Assembly (NCBI GenBank): GCA_039029315.1
Contig: JBCCGK010000045.1
Coordinates: 1-64,000, forward strand
DNA from: JBCCCJ01 sp039029315
GTDB taxonomy: Bacteria; Bacteroidota; Bacteroidia; J057
Direction: 5' to 3'
Length of the DNA stretch: 64,000 nt
The position numbers and the translations under genes are program-made. The notes below the pieces were generated by a model. The model searched no databases. It saw only the letters and a list, made by a program, of their open reading frames with translations, and had not been told where the DNA came from. Shown here one piece after another: positions 29,501 to 37,870 of the stretch (position 1 is its first letter; each line of letters begins with the position of its first letter).

Positions 29501-30426
29501 TTAAAACATACATAGGCCTGATCTGGTACGACAGTTCTCCTTTTTTGTAGCAGGAAGTGATCATAATAAAATTCAAGGTGTCGGGCCGATACATAATTCA
29601 GATCATGTTGAGCATGTTTGAACAGATGCAGGAACACAATGAATAGAGCAATGTCAGGTTTATGATTAGATTTATCCTTGAGGGAGGCATCAAAATAGTT
29701 GGCAAAATTGAATACCAGATAACTCAACACATTGTAAAAGGCTCGGTATAACAGGCGCAACTTTACCAGAGCATTGTTGAGTTTTTCAATCAAATTGTCT
29801 CCTTCAAATATATTTTCAGGAGTAATATGATCAGGATGTGCTTCCCAAAGGGCATCAAAATGTTCATAGGATAAGCCCATTGGTCCGCCCAAAGCAGCCT
29901 TCTCTCCAGCGCCTACATCGTATGCAATAAGTTTTTGGAGGTGAGCCCGAAGTTTGATTTCAATGATGTTGTATAGATCCTGGGCCACTGTATTTTCCAG
30001 CCCTTTATAGGAAATATTGATTTTTGATACCTGCTTGAACCAGGTATCAATTTTTGTAGCGATGCCAAGGATTTGCTCAAACAATTCTCTCAAGCGACCA
30101 TATTTTTCCATCTCCTGATAGGACTGCCCAATTTCCGCCACCAATTGCTGATGTTCTCTCTCAAGGGTCTCCAGGTCTGTGCTCACAATGGTCGCCAGCA
30201 CCACGCTGATATCCGAGGTAAAGAATGATTCCCAATTCCCGCTGACTTCATTTTTGTCATTGTAATGATTCAACAATTTGGCATAGCTCGCTGCGAAAGC
30301 CAATAGGTCTGCAAGATTCCTTTGATCTATTTTGGCATAGTCGGGGAGCAAAGCCGGTAATGTCCGACTGCTTTGGCTGCTGCCATTGCCAAAATAAGGA
30401 ATCGAATCTTGATATAAAGTGTCCAT
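26506..30426 (-). CDS. eCIS baseplate J/gp47-like protein (Afp11-like)
   Basis: A 1306-residue wedge protein, the largest particle component encoded here. The N-terminal 300 residues are alpha-helical with a coiled-coil-like stretch (LETLEREHQQLVAEIGQSYQEMEKYGRLREL). The C-terminal part (about 1030-1230) resembles baseplate J proteins: GRGITHWDLERLTLSKFH, a GITLVVIPGKND strand, SNHISPFANLKVRNPQ, and KIGASISEEMIHNFIKGL. It follows the gp25-like gene with a 9-base gap, as Afp11 follows Afp9/10. It ends in a Pro/Lys-rich tail (KPRLKPKVIGRKS). In contractile systems the J-like wedge joins sheath and hub and triggers contraction. Confidence 0.85.
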   Translation of the reverse strand: MDTLYQDSIPYFGNGSSQSSRTLPALLPDYAKIDQRNLADLLAFAASYAKLLNHYNDKNEVSGNWESFFTSDISVVLATIVSTDLETLEREHQQLVAEIGQSYQEMEKYGRLRELFEQILGIATKIDTWFKQVSKINISYKGLENTVAQDLYNIIEIKLRAHLQKLIAYDVGAGEKAALGGPMGLSYEHFDALWEAHPDHITPENIFEGDNLIEKLNNALVKLRLLYRAFYNVLSYLVFNFANYFDASLKDKSNHKPDIALFIVFLHLFKHAQHDLNYVSARHLEFYYDHFLLQKRRTVVPDQAYVCFNLSSHVKSYLVEEGTGLRAGRNSDGSDIIFRTEKDITLNHAQIESLRTMYVGKVKEIGASSYQLVTGMYAAPVANSSDGIGTPFPEDYREWPTFGEEQYDKHDAFKTMGEANIGLAIASPTLFMKEGNREANIRLNFVDTSAHIYRKLVQDIKNVSGVSDEEAFQMVFPERGKEGKNISLFYSTEEGWREIAPHYIKILSSPGRWSSYQINFKISLPQSEPAWVGYEPSLYEGERAYPTRYPVLKILLNHQTEPFPYSYLKDLKISTIDIDVSVDRIRDIRLFNELGQLDPNTPFQPFGPLPTEGSYMMVGNAEVFRKPITELTFHYDWQNIPPTDAAFQKYYSGFKNIGDDTEVLDIKSQDFQIAFSALSQNSFSPGPDDLGSVHRQLFSVKEKEDDNNSFDNDAQDISKCEIHLGTEDLMNFGITPDPRLAEVQSYSNQVAAGYFRLELIDPPHAFGHQLYQTIFADVITHNANPANKDPLAQRAVPNQPYTPTLKSLHLSYKASTQIDVQTQGDRSIPEQVFHVHPFGLETIYSRGSRQVNEEDMYLLPQYTDDAYLYIGLRDLAPPQTISLLFQLTTSKHKGSTRFQVPEVEWSYLSKNTWIPFKTEHHLSDTTYGFTQKGIVQLFVPHDISKRNDTFPSGIYWLRVAVDGDTEVLCHALDVRAQAMKVIWENNGNEERLKKALSSNSISTLIHAKSEISSITQPFPSFGGSQVEEDREYFGRVSERLRTKGRGITHWDLERLTLSKFHTLKQVKCLTHLSHSEVLSTEDGITLVVIPGKNDSPDPTTPKVNYKTLADIESYLSNHISPFANLKVRNPQYEFLRVYCKIKFVEGRNNGETMKKLGKDLEAFLCPWVADDSQDLKIGASISEEMIHNFIKGLPYVVFVTKFSILHIVRNEAEGRYTIRDTAKETEYVSILQAQPWGVLISDTDHGFELTFEEKEEAPSEIPTPIRFQGKRDITKDADHIVIKPRLKPKVIGRKSTKTTYTLTINL

Positions 30427-30435
30427 TCGGGATTG

Positions 30436-30858
30436 TTATTGGATGTCTGTGACGATGGTCCCTTCGGTTTTGTAAAATGGAAAGACAATATTGCTCCTGA
30501 TATTGGTGCTGCGAACCGTATAGTGCAAGGTGATCCCAACTACTCCCTCATCCGCAGCACTCTTATCGATTTCGATATCATCAATATCCACCCTAGGCTC
30601 GTAAAACAATACTGCTGTTCGGATCATATCCTTGATCAAAAAGTTGGTTGACCCGCCAATGGGTTCAAACAATATACTCTTCAAATCACATCCGTACTTT
30701 GGTTTTACTGGACGCTCACCTGGCGTTGTAGACAGAAGAATGATTAGACTTTGCCGAATGTCTTCCTCCGCCGTGACCATTTTAAGGGTATTTCTTTGTT
30801 CATCAAAGATTGGGGGAAAACTCCAGCCGGTGCCTAAAAATGTTTTTGGATTCTCCAT
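30436..30858 (-). CDS. GPW/gp25-family baseplate wedge protein (Afp9-like)
   Basis: A 140-residue baseplate protein that nucleates the first sheath ring in contractile systems. Diagnostic segments: LGTGWSFPP at the N-terminus, EDIRQSLIILLSTTPGERP, the CDLKSILFEP loop, and FYEPRVDIDDIEI, which holds the EPR motif conserved in gp25/TssE. The length is normal for the family. In Afp-type clusters a PAAR gene usually lies next to it; here the PAAR gene is instead at the head of the locus. Confidence 0.93.
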   Translation of the reverse strand: MENPKTFLGTGWSFPPIFDEQRNTLKMVTAEEDIRQSLIILLSTTPGERPVKPKYGCDLKSILFEPIGGSTNFLIKDMIRTAVLFYEPRVDIDDIEIDKSAADEGVVGITLHYTVRSTNIRSNIVFPFYKTEGTIVTDIQ

Positions 30859-30887
30859 AATTCTTGTAAGCGTTCCTGTTTGTTCTT

Positions 30888-32675
30888 TTAGTTGATCATG
30901 ACAATTGCACCTTTTACGGTCGTTTGTCCACTTGCTTTGAGTTCTGCTGAAGCACTCCCTTCTGCCTTAAACCCAACATTGGCCTTGGCCTCCACATTCA
31001 GTCCCTGCATTTTCACATCCTGATCAGACTTAATGCTAATTGCACCTGTGGCTTCGAGGTCCATTTTCCCTGTTGCTTTGATCGAAATATCTTTGGGAGA
31101 TTCAATCTGAATTCCAGAATCATCCATGACCATCTTGTTGCCATGCTGATCTTCCATAGTAATGGATTTTTGATCATCACTGAAAGTCAATTTATTTCCA
31201 GCAGGTGTCTCTATCCAACACTCGATCTTATCATCATCAAAGACGAATTTCATCTGCTTGTTGGTTACAATCGCTTTATGTGTATTCTTATCGTCTGCCT
31301 CAAAGGGGGGCACATTTTTTTGGCTATATAACTTACCTAAAATCACGGGAAAGCGAGGATCATTGTTGAGGAATCCCAGGAGCACTTCATCTCCTATCTC
31401 TGGATAAAAGAAACTTCCCGCATTGTTAGTCGCATAGAGATGAGACATCCTCGCCCACACGCCGTCTCCGGATTCTGTGATCGTCGGGATGTCAACCTTG
31501 ATCCGATGTTCTCCATCAGGATCCTCATGAATATTCCTGACCAATCCAATATGAAGGCCATCGATTCCAGGCAGGACTCCAGATGCTGATGGGACAGAAA
31601 TATCATGTTTGGTTTCCGAAAACCAATTGGGAGACAGCCCTATTTTTGCTGTTGTTGTCCAAGAGCCGCTTGAGATTTCATGCACAACTCCTGAAACAAA
31701 TGCGTTCCCATTGAACCGGTCTCCCAGACCATTCAATTCTATCAACGTATTAGGTTTCGGTCCCTCTACCCCCAAAAATGATACAGTCCCCCTTATTCTG
31801 GATAATCGGGATTTGAGCAGTCTGGCATTTGCCCATTCCTTCAGCATCCCATCTTCGAGCTTACCGGAGGTCTGAAGGAGAAAATCAGTACTTGAAATTA
31901 CATCAGATAATTTTTTGCCGGTAATATTGCCCGGATCATCTGCTGAAGGTTCTGTAGAAGGGGATTTTACGATTTTTTGTGTATTGGGATCCCAGGCACT
32001 GCATTCAACTGCCTTAAGTTGGGAACCTGAATCAATATCTAGGTCAATCTTACTGATATCTGTTCCGAAGGTGAGGGAAATGTCAGCCGATCCAGACAAG
32101 ACAGGTTTTTTGACAAAAACTTCTCCATTTTCTGCATATACAAGCAATCCATTGACTTCTGCCCTTGTCATCAAAAAGTCCCAATCAGAGCTATGATATT
32201 GGATCAATTCTTTGTGTTGAAAACTCGTAGAATCCAGGCTGCTGCTAAGACTATGATCCCCTATCAATTTAGACATGACGTCGCTATCTGTCATGCCCAG
32301 GAAGTAGGTGCTTTTTCTGTCAGCTGTCATTTTTATTGCCTCATCAAAACACTTGATGATCAGGCGCGGATGATTGCTCCCAATTTTTATTCGATGATTG
32401 ACAATGATTCCTTCAAAGATTTCCGTTGTTTCCTGATGGTAACCAAGATTGATGGTTACTTTCTTGCCTGGAATAAAGTCTTCGGAAGAACTGATTTCAA
32501 AGGTTTCTTCAGCCGCATTTCCATCCAACAATTCAATGATCGCATACGGAATCTTAAATACCTCATTAACAATTTCCATCTTCATCACCCGATAAGAATC
32601 ATCAATCGGGTTTCCCTCTACTTTCACCTCTATTTCAAGAAGATCTATTTTCTGGTCTATCGGAGATCTGGACAT
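30888..32675 (-). CDS. eCIS spike protein, VgrG/gp27-gp5-like (Afp8-like)
   Basis: The trimeric central spike, fused as in VgrG. The 595 residues comprise a gp27/phage late-control-D-like hub (1-360; FEGIIVNHRIKIGSNHPRLI), a gp5-like OB fold (about 370-470; GLVRNIHEDPDGEHRIKVDIP, then GDEVLLGFLNNDPRFPVILG), and a C-terminal beta-helix with short repeats (IKATGKMDLEATGAISIKSD) ending VKGAIVMIN. No enzymatic extension follows the needle, so any effector is delivered by another route. One base separates it from the LysM gene upstream. Confidence 0.93.
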   Translation of the reverse strand: MSRSPIDQKIDLLEIEVKVEGNPIDDSYRVMKMEIVNEVFKIPYAIIELLDGNAAEETFEISSSEDFIPGKKVTINLGYHQETTEIFEGIIVNHRIKIGSNHPRLIIKCFDEAIKMTADRKSTYFLGMTDSDVMSKLIGDHSLSSSLDSTSFQHKELIQYHSSDWDFLMTRAEVNGLLVYAENGEVFVKKPVLSGSADISLTFGTDISKIDLDIDSGSQLKAVECSAWDPNTQKIVKSPSTEPSADDPGNITGKKLSDVISSTDFLLQTSGKLEDGMLKEWANARLLKSRLSRIRGTVSFLGVEGPKPNTLIELNGLGDRFNGNAFVSGVVHEISSGSWTTTAKIGLSPNWFSETKHDISVPSASGVLPGIDGLHIGLVRNIHEDPDGEHRIKVDIPTITESGDGVWARMSHLYATNNAGSFFYPEIGDEVLLGFLNNDPRFPVILGKLYSQKNVPPFEADDKNTHKAIVTNKQMKFVFDDDKIECWIETPAGNKLTFSDDQKSITMEDQHGNKMVMDDSGIQIESPKDISIKATGKMDLEATGAISIKSDQDVKMQGLNVEAKANVGFKAEGSASAELKASGQTTVKGAIVMIN

Positions 32676-32676
32676 G

Positions 32677-33351
32677 TTATTTTTCTAGAGGTGGAAACAA
32701 TATTTGGGCACCAATTTCTAGTTCTCTAAAATTGGTAAGGCCGTTGATTTCGGCGACTTGTAGGTAATAATGTGGGCTTTTGTATAGCTTATCACACATG
32801 ATCGGCAGGGTATCTCCTTGTCTTACCGTCAAAATTCTGGTAAGATCTGGAGACCGCTTATGCGCTGCAAGTTCTGATGCCTTGGGGTGCACAGCTCCTT
32901 TAAAAGACAGAGATACCTTTGCACGAATTGGTTCCCCTTCAGGCGTGAATAATTGATATTCTACATTGATATTTTCCAGCTTGCATTTGAAGCCAAACTC
33001 TCCATAAGAGACGATCAAATAGCGAGGTTGGTGGACTTCTCCATCAAAATTGTAGACACTTTTATACAATTGTTCAACCTGTTCCTTGACCGTCTTCGCA
33101 TCATCAGAATAAATAACGGTTCCATCCAGGAGCAATTCTACATCCAAGCCATCTCCATCATATCCTTTATGCGCATTGGTTTGGCTTGCATTTGATGGGG
33201 TGGTCTCAGAGTCAAATTTGATCGCACCTTTGTGGCTCCATTTTGTTGGGTTGATATCAGCCTTGAATGTATAAGCCTGATCAGGAGGAGGAGGGCTGTT
33301 CAAACTTGGATCTTCCGAATAAGAAAATATATAGAATGCTTCTTGAGCCAT
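32677..33351 (-). CDS. eCIS LysM-domain hub/tube adaptor (Afp7-like)
   Basis: The start MAQEAFYIF is an ATG; a TTG two codons earlier is less likely. The 224-residue protein has an N-terminal domain (YTFKADINPTKWSHKGAIKF...LDVELLLDGTVIY) typical of Afp7, which binds between tube initiator and spike. A C-terminal LysM domain (about 172-222; ILTVRQGDTLPIMCDKLY...EIGAQILFPP) completes it. In eCIS particles the LysM domain is structural and packs in the baseplate rather than binding murein. Gene order between DUF5908 and VgrG agrees with Afp. Confidence 0.92.
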   Translation of the reverse strand: MAQEAFYIFSYSEDPSLNSPPPPDQAYTFKADINPTKWSHKGAIKFDSETTPSNASQTNAHKGYDGDGLDVELLLDGTVIYSDDAKTVKEQVEQLYKSVYNFDGEVHQPRYLIVSYGEFGFKCKLENINVEYQLFTPEGEPIRAKVSLSFKGAVHPKASELAAHKRSPDLTRILTVRQGDTLPIMCDKLYKSPHYYLQVAEINGLTNFRELEIGAQILFPPLEK

Positions 33352-33380
33352 AATCAATTCTTCATTTTGGGATCGTGGAG

Positions 33381-33551
33381 TTATCGATGTTCCCGATTTT
33401 CTATCAGTTCAATGATTTCTTCTTTGCACAAAGCCAAAATCTCCTTTTTTATTTTTTCGAGATCTTTTTTGTTTATTCTTCCACTCCCCTCATGTTTCAC
33501 AACCTTATGGACAGTGGCTTTGATGACTAGTTCACGTATCTCAATCGGCAT
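33381..33551 (-). CDS. DUF5908-family small eCIS protein (Afp6-like)
   Basis: A 56-residue protein in the gap between the third tube gene and the LysM gene, easily missed because of its size. It begins MPIEIRELVIKATV, which matches the conserved N-terminus of the DUF5908 family found at this position in eCIS clusters. The rest is a charged amphipathic helix (RINKKDLEKIKKEILALCKE) ending ENREHR. The conserved start suggests a small structural or chaperone role in baseplate assembly, which is inference. It lies 16 bases after the tube gene and 29 bases before the LysM gene start. Confidence 0.88.
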   Translation of the reverse strand: MPIEIRELVIKATVHKVVKHEGSGRINKKDLEKIKKEILALCKEEIIELIENREHR

Positions 33552-33567
33552 AAATGTCGGCGTTCAG

Positions 33568-34026
33568 TTAGACAATTCGAAAAGAAGAATATACAAAAGA
33601 CATACTTTCGGTAACGATTCCATTTTGCTGTGCATTGAAATCTGACATTGTCCATTCGATGGGAATGGCATCAGTAAAGGACCAGGACATTAGGATATCC
33701 CCGGTATCATCCAGCAGATTCACAGTGATGTCTTTGGGGCGTATGGGTTTGGCTTTAAATTCCTGAATAGATTCCATACACCAGGTAACCAAATCAGACC
33801 CAATGGTTAAAAGCCCTCGCTTCAATACCAAGGGGGTATATTCAGTTTTTTCGGGTTCATGCCTTGTTTCTGTAACACCGACTTGCTCAACCGGTGCCTT
33901 CATTTTCAGTTTCATTGAGATTCCCTTGACTTCTTGAAAGAGTGCGTCAGGCCCCTCATCTGAGCCCCCATCAATATTGATAGAGAAATTATACGCGCCG
34001 GGGGGAAAATAATCGCTTTGAGGCAT
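33568..34026 (-). CDS. eCIS tube protein 3, probable tube initiator (Afp5-like)
   Basis: A 152-residue member of the T4 gp19-like tail tube family. It is the most divergent of three consecutive tube paralogues: the start (YFPPGAYNFSINIDGGSDEG) lacks the usual WPIAAFxFxVEI, and the middle has VKGISMKLKMKAPVEQVGV. The family's C-terminal half remains (DITVNLLDDTGDILMSWSF). Being closest to the DUF5908/LysM/spike genes, it is probably the first ring, joining tube to hub. Spacing to the previous paralogue is 20 bases. Confidence 0.85.
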   Translation of the reverse strand: MPQSDYFPPGAYNFSINIDGGSDEGPDALFQEVKGISMKLKMKAPVEQVGVTETRHEPEKTEYTPLVLKRGLLTIGSDLVTWCMESIQEFKAKPIRPKDITVNLLDDTGDILMSWSFTDAIPIEWTMSDFNAQQNGIVTESMSFVYSSFRIV

Positions 34027-34046
34027 AGGATAAAAATAAATGGATG

Positions 34047-34502
34047 CTAGAAACTCTCGACTTCTATTCCTTCATGAGCAAATTCCAGAGCTTCAATGGC
34101 TGCTGAATTATTTTCTGAGTTTAAACTGGGTCCAGTAATCTTTGTTGGAAAGGCATTTTTTAGCTTCCAGGCCATGACAATTTCTCCCACTTCATCCAGG
34201 AGAGTAATGGTTACATTGAGCAAAGATTCCTGATTGGGGTGGTAGAATTTTTTTTGCAAATTCGAAAACAAATCTTCTACCTCCGTTTTGTCTCTAAATA
34301 TTCCCCTCTGCATTTTGACAGTGGAAGACTTGCGCATTCCTGCCCGCTTTTGAGTCATCAAAACAGGGCTTCTGCCAACTCTATACTCCAGGATTTCTAC
34401 ACTCTCATCAAGTCCTGACACTTCTTGAAAACTAATTTTGCCAACATCCTCAATTTCGACCTCAAAAAAGAATGCAGCTATAGGATAAGGAGATACTGGC
34501 AT
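34047..34502 (-). CDS. eCIS tube protein 2 (Afp5/Afp1-like)
   Basis: A 151-residue gp19-like tube protein close in plan to the main tube protein: PYPIAAFFFEVEIEDVGKI, SFQEVSGLDESVEILEYRVG, then VTITLLDEVGEIVMAWKLKNAFP. It probably forms a second ring type at the baseplate end. The 96-base gap from the first tube gene holds a strong hairpin that may lower its expression relative to the major tube protein. Confidence 0.88.
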   Translation of the reverse strand: MPVSPYPIAAFFFEVEIEDVGKISFQEVSGLDESVEILEYRVGRSPVLMTQKRAGMRKSSTVKMQRGIFRDKTEVEDLFSNLQKKFYHPNQESLLNVTITLLDEVGEIVMAWKLKNAFPTKITGPSLNSENNSAAIEALEFAHEGIEVESF

Positions 34503-34544
34503 AATGTAATGGCTTCAGTGATCTTCAAAAACAATGAGGAGAAG

Positions 34545-34574
34545 GGCAAGTCCTGATGGATATCAGGACCTGCC
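34545..34574 (-). promoter_or_regulatory. Intercistronic hairpin after main tube gene
   Basis: In the minus-strand transcript a 13-bp stem (GGCAGGTCCTGAT with ATCAGGACTTGCC, one G:U pair) with a 4-base loop lies between tube genes 1 and 2. No T tract follows directly; TTCTCCTCATTG comes before TTTTTG. It may be a partial terminator or a 3' stability element that keeps sheath and tube messages abundant while less is made of the baseplate genes. Confidence 0.6.
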
Positions 34575-34598
34575 TTTCGCAACCCCCTAAGGGAATAA

Positions 34599-35057
34599 TT
34601 ATCCGAGTGCAGCGGTAATCTCCTCGTAGGCAAATTCGATTGATTCGATTGCTACATTGTTGTCGTCTGATTTCATCGTAGGTGCTGTCAATTTGATCGG
34701 CACACAACGATGGCAATTCCAGGTCATAACTGTCTCACCAGTTTCATCCAACAGATTGACGGTGATATCCAGACGGGAATCTTCATCCCCATAATAATCT
34801 TTTTCATAGATTTTCTGGAACATCTCAATCAAGCGATCATCGTCAGCAAAAACCCCTTTCTTGAGCGAAAGGTTACTGGTTTTGACAAGTCCTGCTTTTT
34901 TGATGGTGGTGAACAGTTCGCTGTCTCCATGTCGATATTCAATTACCTGTGCTTCCTGATCCAGTCCGGATACTTCCTGGAAGCTGATGGTCTCTCCTTC
35001 GATTTCTACTTCGAAGTGAAACGCTGCTATTGGCCATTGGTCTTGATAATCTGCCAT
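34599..35057 (-). CDS. eCIS main tube protein 1 (Afp1-like)
   Basis: A 152-residue gp19/Hcp-like tube protein. Key segments: WPIAAFHFEVEIEGETISF, EVSGLDQEAQVIEYRHGDS, ITVNLLDETGETVMTWNC and the C-terminal VAIESIEFAYEEI. It follows the sheath gene by 48 bases and is probably the major subunit of the inner tube, stacked as hexamers through which cargo passes. The three tube paralogues probably arose by duplication. Confidence 0.92.
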   Translation of the reverse strand: MADYQDQWPIAAFHFEVEIEGETISFQEVSGLDQEAQVIEYRHGDSELFTTIKKAGLVKTSNLSLKKGVFADDDRLIEMFQKIYEKDYYGDEDSRLDITVNLLDETGETVMTWNCHRCVPIKLTAPTMKSDDNNVAIESIEFAYEEITAALG

Positions 35058-35105
35058 AATGGGCTATATATGTTTATGTGTTAATATCAGTTAGAAAAAA
35101 TACGA

Positions 35106-36674
35106 TTATGATTCCTGCATTTTCTGCTGGAAGGTAATGACGATGAATTCTGCAGGTCTTGTGATCGCAACTTTCACTGTGATCTTCATGATTCCCTCAA
35201 GAATATCAACAGGTGTCATCGTAACACCCAATCCAACCTGAACATCATAAGCATCTGTGGTAGAAGTTCCTGCGAGTGAACCAGCTTTCCACATATCAGT
35301 CAGGAAGTTTTCAATAGATGTACGCACGCGTAGCCATGTTTTGGAGTTGTTGGCTTCAAATACATACGCTTCCACAGAATTCTTGATGGATTGCTCCAAC
35401 ATGATCATGGTACGTCGAACAGAGATATATCTCCAGTCCTGGCTGTTGCCATCCAGAGTTCTGGCACCCCATACGAGTACTCCTTTGCCTACAAATGAAC
35501 GGATTGCATTCACTGCTTTTCCACTCAAAGGCATGTTCAGATCTTCTTGATTTTCGCTGGTCAGATTGACTGTTGGAGAAACAACCGCACTCAGGCTTAC
35601 GTTAGCCGGAGATTTGTGTACGCCAACTGTATTGTCAACCAAAGAATAAATACCGGCCATTCCAGCAGCAGGAGGCATCACATTGAGGACATTCCGTGCT
35701 TCTTTCATGACGTCCTTAAATGCAGGACTGATGGCCATCAAAGTTTGTCCAACAGAAACTGAATCTGCATCTGCATCTGTCAGTTTGTTGATTTCCTGCA
35801 AGACTGCTTCATATCTTTTTTGAAGCTTGGGATCAGCAGCAACAGGTGCTTTTGGAGGGGTCTTTGGAGGCTTCCCGGATGGTTTTGTGGGGGGTTTCTG
35901 GTCTTGAAGAGAACCAAAAATAGCTAGCTGCGCTTCTCGATCCAGCAGGTCTCTCAAAGCTTTGACATTGCTGATGTTGCTATAACTGATTTCGTCAGCC
36001 TGAACAATGGTAGTATTGACCCAGGGATAGTATCCAGAACCAAATGCACGGAAATTGTTACCAACTCCTTCACGGAATTTGGTTACAACATCATTTTCGT
36101 CCAGTGTACGCTCTTGCCATCCACCGTGTACATCGAAAACGCCTACTCTACTCTGTGTATCCGCTCCACAATGTTGCAGAATAGCTTGATACAAAGAATA
36201 GCAATCTGCCTGATCCAACAATACTGCATCAGGGACGACGACCATGGTTGGTTCTTGTTCTTTGAGTAAAGTCTGAAGACCTCCACCTGTTTCAGGATTG
36301 TTTAGATCCTTGGCTTTTACGCCATTGTTGTAGTCTCCAACACTGATGATGTAGCAGGCACCGCCACCGTTGGCAAAAAAGAGGCGAATTCCATTAAACA
36401 GATTGTACTGAGTTGGAGCATCTACCTCTAATCCAAAATCAACATCTCCCTTTTTCTTCAGAGAAAGTGTGATGGTTGGTCCTCCTCCAAACATCTCGAC
36501 ATACTCATTCAATGAGGTAATTCGAGTTGGCTTATTAAGAAGAGAATTTTTGCCGCGCATCGCCTTTTCGGTATATCCGATGAAGGCAGGTACAGCAGTT
36601 GGGACCGCTACTACGGAACTGGTAAAGGCGTTCTTTTCTTCTAAATAAACGCCGGGGGTTGCAAGTCTCGCCAT
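35106..36674 (-). CDS. eCIS contractile sheath protein (Afp2/3/4-like)
   Basis: A 522-residue sheath protein; the only sheath gene in the locus. The conserved N-terminus (LATPGVYLEEKNAF...AVPAFIGYTEKA) provides the linking arm, and the conserved C-terminal domain (about 390-522; GVLVWGARTLDGNSQDWRYISVRRT...ITRPAEFIVITFQQKM) forms the contractile lattice. Between them lies a surface domain with a Pro/Lys-rich insertion (PPTKPSGKPPKTPPKAP, about residue 260) that probably forms an exposed flexible loop. Afp has three sheath paralogues; here one must do all jobs. Confidence 0.95.
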   Translation of the reverse strand: MARLATPGVYLEEKNAFTSSVVAVPTAVPAFIGYTEKAMRGKNSLLNKPTRITSLNEYVEMFGGGPTITLSLKKKGDVDFGLEVDAPTQYNLFNGIRLFFANGGGACYIISVGDYNNGVKAKDLNNPETGGGLQTLLKEQEPTMVVVPDAVLLDQADCYSLYQAILQHCGADTQSRVGVFDVHGGWQERTLDENDVVTKFREGVGNNFRAFGSGYYPWVNTTIVQADEISYSNISNVKALRDLLDREAQLAIFGSLQDQKPPTKPSGKPPKTPPKAPVAADPKLQKRYEAVLQEINKLTDADADSVSVGQTLMAISPAFKDVMKEARNVLNVMPPAAGMAGIYSLVDNTVGVHKSPANVSLSAVVSPTVNLTSENQEDLNMPLSGKAVNAIRSFVGKGVLVWGARTLDGNSQDWRYISVRRTMIMLEQSIKNSVEAYVFEANNSKTWLRVRTSIENFLTDMWKAGSLAGTSTTDAYDVQVGLGVTMTPVDILEGIMKITVKVAITRPAEFIVITFQQKMQES

Positions 36675-36723
36675 ATTAAAACGAATTTAAAGGTTGTGGA
36701 TAATTAACCTTGGTTATGAAATT

Positions 36724-37824
36724 TTAAAGATAAACATACATTTCAGAGTATACTTTGCTCTGATCCTTGGGATCAGGCTGGATCATTTTCGGTGATGGTA
36801 CGGGAAGCCGGACTGGCGTACGAATCCATCGATTATTCTTTTTCACTTTTAGTTCAAACTTATGCTCAGCGAACTGACGAAGTGGAAGTCTTTCCTGTGA
36901 TGTAAGGCTCGTTGCCGGTGTCCCATTAAGCAGGGTCGTCTTCTCGGGTTTGGAGAACTTCACTTTGTTGTCTCGGCTCTCTATGCTGTGAGAAGAGAAT
37001 TCCGCATCTGAGTTGGAGATCAGATTGTAACGCCAGAAAGTAGCTCTGGAATTGATCTGAACATGGTACTCCTGCGGATACACATCTTTGTTGTCAGCAA
37101 TCTGAAATGCCTTCACAACCTCGTCTGTCATAAATATCTCGATCACGCCTTGGCAGTCTTCGAAGGCTGGACCTCCGGAATAAAAATCAAAGCTTGTTCC
37201 TTTTTTTCCTTTGACAGTCAGGGTGTATCGTCCTTCAGGATATTCAGTTAAATTGATGACATGTCTTTTTTGCGCATAATTGGCTAATCCTTCCGGCAAT
37301 TCTGGCAACTCAACTTTTTCTCCCAATGAATCAGTGATCTGAATTTCAGTGAATTTGATTTCTTTGTCGAATTCATATTCAAAGGTCTTTGGAGCTGACT
37401 GAAGGATGGTTGCGTCATCTCCCTGAGCAAATTCTTTGGGATGAAGCAGTTTCAGTTTTTCTTTCCCGGATATATTGTTGTGCAGATTCGAGAAATAGAA
37501 GATAGAACCCGGATCAGGGTAAGGCAAATCTGAAAAATTCAGAAATTCATGATTGCTGTTATGAATCAGGAAGGTAAGTTTGGTAGGTCGAAAGGCAGGA
37601 GACTTGAGAATTGGAACACTTTGGGAAGCATGATAGAATACAATGAATCCCCCTGCTAATTGCTTGAAGGTTAAGCGATCATTTCTCAATTCAATTTCAC
37701 ATTCCGGGCTGGGGGTAATGCTGAAATCCTTGCAGACCTTGTCCTCATAATAAGCGTGCAAACACCGAACCCTGAAGAGTTTGGATAATGCTTTTGTGCT
37801 TAAGGTGAAATTGATTCGGCTCAT
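36724..37824 (-). CDS. Unrecognised eCIS-locus protein, 366 residues
   Basis: No family was recognised. There is no signal peptide or membrane span. The protein looks all-beta: an N-terminal domain (1-120; LTFKQLAGGFIVFYHASQSVPILKSP), a middle section (FTEIQITDSLGEKVELPELPEG...EGRYTLTVKGKKG), and a C-terminal half with WRYNLISNSDAEFSSHSIESRDNK. It lies between the DUF4255 cap gene and the sheath gene in the same run, so a structural role near the cap, or as a sheath accessory, is plausible. This is inference from position only. Confidence 0.7.
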   Translation of the reverse strand: MSRINFTLSTKALSKLFRVRCLHAYYEDKVCKDFSITPSPECEIELRNDRLTFKQLAGGFIVFYHASQSVPILKSPAFRPTKLTFLIHNSNHEFLNFSDLPYPDPGSIFYFSNLHNNISGKEKLKLLHPKEFAQGDDATILQSAPKTFEYEFDKEIKFTEIQITDSLGEKVELPELPEGLANYAQKRHVINLTEYPEGRYTLTVKGKKGTSFDFYSGGPAFEDCQGVIEIFMTDEVVKAFQIADNKDVYPQEYHVQINSRATFWRYNLISNSDAEFSSHSIESRDNKVKFSKPEKTTLLNGTPATSLTSQERLPLRQFAEHKFELKVKKNNRWIRTPVRLPVPSPKMIQPDPKDQSKVYSEMYVYL

Positions 37825-37870
37825 TTTGCTCGAACTATAGATTACTGACGTTTGTGCGATTCATTTTCCA

